Origin: Mimachlamys varia
Lineage: Eukaryota; Mollusca; Bivalvia; Pectinida; Pectinidae
Assembly (NCBI GenBank): GCA_947623455.1
Contig: OX392530.1
Span: 36,611,405 to 36,675,404 of the forward strand
Length of the DNA stretch: 64,000 nucleotides
Reading direction: 5' to 3'
Shown here: piece after piece, positions 60,566-64,000 of the stretch
Position numbering within the stretch: position 1 is the stretch's first letter
Layout: every line of letters starts with the position of its first letter
Translations under genes and position numbers: made by a program
Notes under the pieces: generated by a model
The model's database searches: none
Seen by the model: only the letters and a program-made list of their open reading frames with translations
Told to the model about the DNA's origin: nothing

Positions 60566-61889
60566 GTACGTTCATTCTACACATTCTTGGGCTGCGAACG
60601 TTCTTGCTATATACACAAGAATTATGTTCATTTTTGTTGTCTGCACCCCTGGAATACGTCGTAGTAATTGGAAGCATGCGGCTATATAGCTGTGTGTGTG
60701 TGTTTTGTTGGGGTTTTTTTTGTCGGGTTAAATAGGTCTTACAAATAAAAAGGATGGCATACTTTGCCTTTTAATAATGCCTTTTTACTGTTACCCGACC
60801 GCGAGATTCACTTGATGTCCATCAAAGAATCATATTTACCTTTCCAATTCGTCCGGAAGTCTGTGTCCTCTGGATTCCAAAACATATCAAAGACGAGTGC
60901 TTATAATCAGATGTAATATTTCGTATATTTCTGAGAATGTATCTTAGCCAATATTTCTCCATTCTTTTCAAAGATGAACATTATTTGCAATTGCTTATGC
61001 TACATGAAAAATGAAAGATATCTTCGCTTTATATTTCTTTGTAACTGTGATAATCTTAAAATACATTATCGGGATAGTGTACTAAAACTAAAGATAAACA
61101 ATTTGTTAACATGATTTTTTTCTCGAATTTATTGGATTGTGCATGCACATCACAGTTATCGCCCTTTACAAATAACAATATTGCCTAAAATCATGATTAA
61201 TTTTGTCGCAAAGAACACATTTATAGTGTCTTTATAGTACTCTTTTTAAGTTTTGAGTAAAAAATAAATAATATCAATTTTTCAACATTTAATATATCAA
61301 CTAACTTCACTTCATGTATTGCTCATATATACATGTATTCTGTGTTTAATGTCACAGATAGAAGTAAAATCTCATTCAAATGTTCGTGAGCTTGTAATAA
61401 CATCACGTGTAAAGGAGAAAATTTGAAACATTTTCTTCATTAATTGACAACTTATCGCCAAACAGTAGTAATTTAATTTTTAATTGAAATGTCCAGGCAC
61501 AGTTGAATGCAAGAAATATTTATATATGTAAATCTTATGTATTCGTACTATTTGAATTAAAATTTTCTATGCTGATAATATTCTGTTAAGTTTCTTGAAT
61601 GCATGTCCTTCAAAAATCAGAAGATGTACGGGAATGAGGATTTAAGTAAGAGCACAACTCTAAGGACCTGATTCAAGTTAGAAGATGGAGCTTCACTCAC
61701 AAAAAATTATTTGTATAAAAATATTCATGAACTAAATCAAGCTTCCTCTTATCTTAAGATTTATTGAAAATCATCTGTGTGTAGTAGTAGTAGTAGCAAT
61801 AGGATATATATATATCAACTAAATAAAACAAAAATAGAAAAATAATTGATTTCACAAGTACATCTTAAATAATCCGGATCTTATTCCGT
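60566..61889. other. AT-rich interval before the last gene
   Basis: About 1.3 kb in which no gene, RNA gene or clear repeat is seen apart from small GT and GTA simple runs (60692, 61783). Confidence 0.5.
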
Positions 61890-62075
61890 TCGTCATTTTG
61901 GAATAGTTTCTCGGACAACCAATCAAAAAAAGAAAATCGATCACGTGTAAGCAAACCAATCAAAAACCTCCGTTGCTCATTGTTCGCTCACGTGAGTTTT
62001 GCCGGCGGTAGCTACGAAACGACGACATTTGTAGCAACTGGCGGAATATTTCTTCAGCAATATTTCATTCCAAAA
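61890..62075 (+). promoter_or_regulatory. CCAAT/E-box promoter of the last gene
   Basis: Two CCAAT boxes (61919-61923 and 61956-61960) alternate with two CACGTG E-boxes (61942-61947 and 61989-61994) within 80 bp, ending about 80 bp before the start codon. Paired CCAAT boxes are common in promoters of cell-cycle genes. Confidence 0.6.
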
Positions 62076-63556
62076 ATGGATGCAATAAGCACAAGAAAGC
62101 CGCTCTACCTTCATAGAATGAAAAGTAAGTTGATTATTGACTTTTGACGCACATTTGATATAGATATTTTTGCATTTATTAATAAATAACGAATATCTTG
62201 CAAGACTGTATAGGCTTACGTCTTTATTTTACAGTCGGTCAAGGAAAAATGATTTTTTTCGAAAGTCATAATAGGCCTAACTGGAAACTTTTAGAAATCA
62301 GTATACAACAACAAACTAAGGTATTGTTATTTGAATTAAACAGGTACTAAAACTAAGATCGACTTCACTGACATCAGCACTTTTGACATTGCTCCAACTC
62401 CCCCTAAGGAGCCAAAACCAGAAACAAGACAACTACACAGGCATCGTAGAATCTGTGTACAGAAAATAAACACATACGAGGCACAATCTGAATCTACACA
62501 AGACTCTGAGACACAGTTATCCAGGACAGAACAGTGTAATGGAAGTGTTTCCGGTGACTTACCCGGAGCTAGGGATCCTGCTTTTCCCTGGTATTGTCCA
62601 ACACCCCGAACAGGACACGCATTTGACACCGATGTAGAAAAGGTCACCATTGAACAAAACAAAAGTAAGTACACATTTGGGACTATATTGATATCCTTGC
62701 CAATGTCATCTTTTCTTTTTATAATTCAGCCGTAACTCTGTCCAGTTGGCAACATAATTACATTTTCGAGTTATAATTATGGACAGTTGTTTCGGGGTTT
62801 AATGGGTTAGGGTATATAGATGCCAAATGACATAACGTTTACTGTATAATTTGCCTAAAATAATGTGTGGAGTAACGTCGGTATGCTTTAGCCAAATGTT
62901 TCTGTCGGGATTCTTAGAAAAATATGCTTTACTTACATTAAGTGATCTCGAACGTTGTACCTAAAGATTTTTATTTTTTTCCAGCTGCAAAAAACACTTT
63001 CGAAGATCAACGAACACAGACACCTCTCAAAGAAGCAGTTAATACCAAGTATGAAGGGTTTTTATCTATAATATCAAATCAGTTTTATCTACAATATAAG
63101 AAAATTTTATAGCATTAGCTAAATCAATTTTTAACGAAAAAATTATTTTATTCTTTTAGTCGTTTTTTATTACTACGTGTACCTTATGCGAAACTTCTCA
63201 ATTAAACTTACAATATAAATAATGTTCCATCTTCAGCCCCATAAGGTACCCAGCTCCTGGACCCAGAGAACAGTTGACACCAAGCCCTTTCCCCGTCAAC
63301 AAGAACAAACTGGCCCCTGTTGTGGACCCTAAGAAGAATTTTTTATCCAAACCTCCCCGTAAAGGGCCTCGTCCTGTCAAGGCTAAACATATGCTCGTTT
63401 ACAATGACGGTAGGTATTGGTTATATCCTTTGAATTGAATTGCACAATAAGAACTTTTCATTTTGATAAATTAAAAAGAAATGTAATATTCCTTATTATG
63501 TCGTGATGATAATGGTAGAGTGATGATACGAGATGATGATGATGATGATGATGATG

Positions 63557-63587
<31 letters not shown>

Positions 63588-63986
63588 AATGCGAGGATGA
63601 TGATGTTGTATCGTGATGAAATTATGTTTTATGGTGATGAAGATGATGTTGGCATTTGTTGCATTGATGATGATTAAGATGATGAAGATGATAGTTTATA
63701 TGATATTGATGATGATCATGTTCATGATGGTGTATTGTTGATGATGAGAAAGTGTGTGGGTGAGCATGTGTTGTAAATGTGCAAATCTCTGAAAAACCAT
63801 ACAAATAAAATCAATTCTCGAAATAAAAACCAAACAAATACAACAAACAATGAAAAAGCATGATTATAAAGTCATTTATCTAAAGTTTGCTATTTATTAT
63901 TTTGTTTTACGGGTTTTAGGTATAAAACCCTCTGTCAGTGACCATCCGACCAGAACTCCTCTGTCCGTACCAGTCAACAACCCTAA
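62076..63986 (+). CDS. Unrecognised Ser/Thr-Pro-rich protein, 5' part
   Basis: Five phase-consistent exons: 62076-62124, 62344-62664, 62985-63048, 63237-63409 and 63920-63986; the gene continues beyond the window. About 224 residues are visible, starting MDAISTRKPLYLHRMKS. I do not recognise the family. The protein is rich in Pro, Lys and S/T-P sites (APTPPKEP, RTQTPLKE, LTPSPFPVN, TRTPLSVPV), with no hydrophobic segment, so it looks disordered, soluble and possibly CDK-phosphorylated. Exons 3 and 5 encode similar peptides (D..T.TPL...VN) in the same phase, which suggests an internal exon repeat. The CCAAT-rich promoter also hints at cell-cycle expression, but function is unknown. Confidence 0.75.
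63516..63735. repeat. GAT/ATG microsatellite in intron 4 of the last gene
   Basis: Interrupted GATGAT tracts with gatgaaattatg-type interruptions, the same kind of sequence as 9306-10020. Confidence 0.9.
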
Positions 63987-64000
63987 GTATGTTGTTATCA

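Noticed and set aside
62336..62674. 112-codon minus-strand frame
   Set aside because: It is the shadow of exon 2 of the plus-strand gene, which has proper splice sites and phase.

Overview
The window looks like nuclear DNA of an intron-rich, AT-rich metazoan, most likely a marine mollusc and probably a bivalve. That is an inference from four conserved animal genes with short exons and GT/AG introns, tRNA-headed SINEs, TTAA-flanked MITE-like DNA, large minisatellites and a Ty3/gypsy-class LTR retrotransposon. Nothing prokaryotic is present.

Gene layout. Left end: PDCD2 (minus, 5 exons, 2860-6810) sits head-to-head with PITHD1 (plus, 6 exons, 6987-14169), with 176 bp between start codons. A complete LTR retrotransposon (14245-20806, minus strand) has landed 75 bp after the PITHD1 stop codon. 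Middle: an EndoU-family endoribonuclease (minus, 6 exons, 27342-38185) sits head-to-head with an ethanolaminephosphotransferase 1/SELENOI orthologue (plus, 9 exons, 38465-50526), with 279 bp between start codons. Right end: the first five exons of an unrecognised Ser/Thr-Pro-rich gene start at 62076 and run off the window. All exon chains were built by hand from splice sites, codon phase and family similarity.

Retrotransposon. It has 873-bp LTRs that look identical, a 5-bp target duplication, a primer-binding site matching a tRNA-Leu 3' end, and one uninterrupted 1486-codon Gag-Pol frame. Its domain order is Gag, protease, INTEGRASE, reverse transcriptase, RNase H. The polymerase is Ty3/gypsy-like but the order is that of Ty1/copia, which is the signature of the rare Gmr1-type elements. 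It is the most unusual object in the window.

Repeats. Tandem arrays occupy much of the non-coding sequence: an 18-bp G/C-skewed array of about 2.2 kb, a 35-bp array, a 1.6-kb splice-acceptor-containing array, a 94-bp array, a 37-bp array of about 2 kb and a 26-bp array of 1.6 kb. Three arrays appear to be built from the edge of a neighbouring exon: the PITHD1 exon 4 donor, the PITHD1 stop-codon end and the SELENOI exon 4 acceptor. Several dispersed elements are present: SINEs (one with a 14-bp target duplication), a LINE relic, a TTAA-flanked MITE, and two copies of a family that carries the 18-bp minisatellite motif.
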